Of a stretch of 33,163 nt of DNA, positions 32,491 to 33,163 are shown one piece after another. The notes beneath the pieces were generated by a model. It saw only the letters and a program-made list of their open reading frames with translations. It was not told the origin of the DNA and made no database searches. The stretch comes from an uncultured Oscillospiraceae bacterium (lineage in GTDB: Bacteria; Bacillota; Clostridia; Oscillospirales; Acutalibacteraceae). The stretch covers positions 1 through 33,163 of the forward strand of contig CASEZK010000056.1 of NCBI GenBank assembly GCA_949292425.1, given 5' to 3'. Each line of letters starts with the position of its first letter. The stretch's first letter is position 1. The position numbers and the translations under genes are program-made.

Positions 32491-33163
32491 TTATAAGGGG
32501 TTTTCTAAATTATATTTTTTCAGTATTTCATCATAATATAAAGTTTTCTTAGCATATTCAAACCAAATGTTAGAAAATGGTACATTTACATCTTTCCATG
32601 GTTTCCACCCAAAGTGTAATATTGATGGGTTTTCTCTTGCATTTTTCACTTCTTCGAAAGTATATTTATCTTTAGCTCCCAGTTGGTTTATGTAAGGTAT
32701 AGTAAATTCATCTGGAAAGTTAAACATACCGTATTGTGGTGGTAATATCCCAATATTTCCATAACAAGTTACGTTTATAACTGTTTGGTCATGGGAGCGA
32801 AGTTTTTCATTATTTTTACTTACAAATTCTTTAAATTTTTCTTCTATGGCATCCATGCGTAATTTATCGAGATTAATCAACATAACTCCTGCGCATATAT
32901 ATTGATCATTTTCTATTCCAAAATCTTTTAGCCCACTTGCGTTTACATCTGACATTATATCTAAAAATCCTCTGTAATAATAGTCAGACATATCTAGCTT
33001 ATACATTTCAGATAAATCCTTTAAAGTTATAGTATCTCCATCTAGCCATATTATTTTATTGACATCAGGTAACAGGCCGGATAACAATAGTCTATAGTAT
33101 GATGATGTCGGTATGCGTTCATCAGTTTTCGCGTCTTTGAACTTATTTCCCATATTCATAAAT
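32491..33163 (-). CDS. Family 8 glycosyltransferase, partial
   Basis: At least 222 residues of a GT8 (GT-A fold) glycosyltransferase are present. Typical motifs are TSSYYRLLLSGLLPDVNKI, the metal-binding DxD motif WLDGDT (Asp 40 and 42 counted from the first Met in the window), AGVMLINLDKLR, SHDQTVINV and the C-terminal LHFGWKPWKD (H-x-G-x-x-K-P-W). The frame stays open to the window edge, and roughly the first 80 residues of the domain are missing, so the true start lies outside. The sugar donor is unknown; cell-surface glycan synthesis is the usual role. Confidence 0.88.
   Translation of the reverse strand, partial: FMNMGNKFKDAKTDERIPTSSYYRLLLSGLLPDVNKIIWLDGDTITLKDLSEMYKLDMSDYYYRGFLDIMSDVNASGLKDFGIENDQYICAGVMLINLDKLRMDAIEEKFKEFVSKNNEKLRSHDQTVINVTCYGNIGILPPQYGMFNFPDEFTIPYINQLGAKDKYTFEEVKNARENPSILHFGWKPWKDVNVPFSNIWFEYAKKTLYYDEILKKYNLENPL

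Overview
The window looks like a chromosomal segment of a low-GC Bacillota bacterium, most likely class Clostridia. It is AT-rich throughout, uses strong AGGAGG-type ribosome binding sites and near-consensus sigma-A promoters with 17-base spacers, and carries an IspH-ribosomal-S1 fusion gene and the order rpmH-rnpA-yidD-yidC-jag-mnmE-mnmG-rsmG-parA-parB. No insertion sequence, phage gene or CRISPR array was seen, and the species cannot be named from the sequence alone.

Left part, 1-12.2 kb: tRNA-Asp (cut by the window edge) and tRNA-Val run leftward. Divergent to them are a 39-residue membrane ORF, tatD, a large two-domain glycosyltransferase and the broken tail of a family-2 glycosyltransferase. 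After a terminator and a perfect-consensus promoter comes the origin-side operon: ribosomal protein L34, the RNase P protein, YidD, the YidC insertase and Jag. The tRNA-modification genes mnmE and mnmG, the 16S rRNA methyltransferase rsmG and the ParA/ParB segregation pair follow. Two perfect ParB-binding parS sites are present, one inside mnmG and one upstream of parA. dnaA does not sit beside rpmH.

Middle, 12.2-25.7 kb: a leftward block holds holA, comEC, a HIT hydrolase, alaS, pfkA and dnaE, that is replication, DNA uptake, translation and glycolysis. ispH-rpsA is divergent from dnaE. Two large multi-arm palindromic elements lie between alaS and the HIT gene and between pfkA and dnaE. A third, related in design, lies upstream of ychF.

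Right part, 25.7-33.2 kb: a Nudix hydrolase, an M14 peptidase and then the most interesting region. This is a compact leftward cluster of an NHLP-type (nitrile-hydratase-leader-like) RiPP precursor with a VSGG cleavage site and a 33-residue core, a second NHLP-like protein that ends without a core, and a radical SAM/SPASM maturase. Immediately downstream, under its own promoter, is a tandem-GNAT protein, a stand-alone acyl carrier protein and a degenerate biotin-ligase-fold protein. Together these look like a small, possibly undescribed, modified-peptide system. ychF and a partial family-8 glycosyltransferase close the window.
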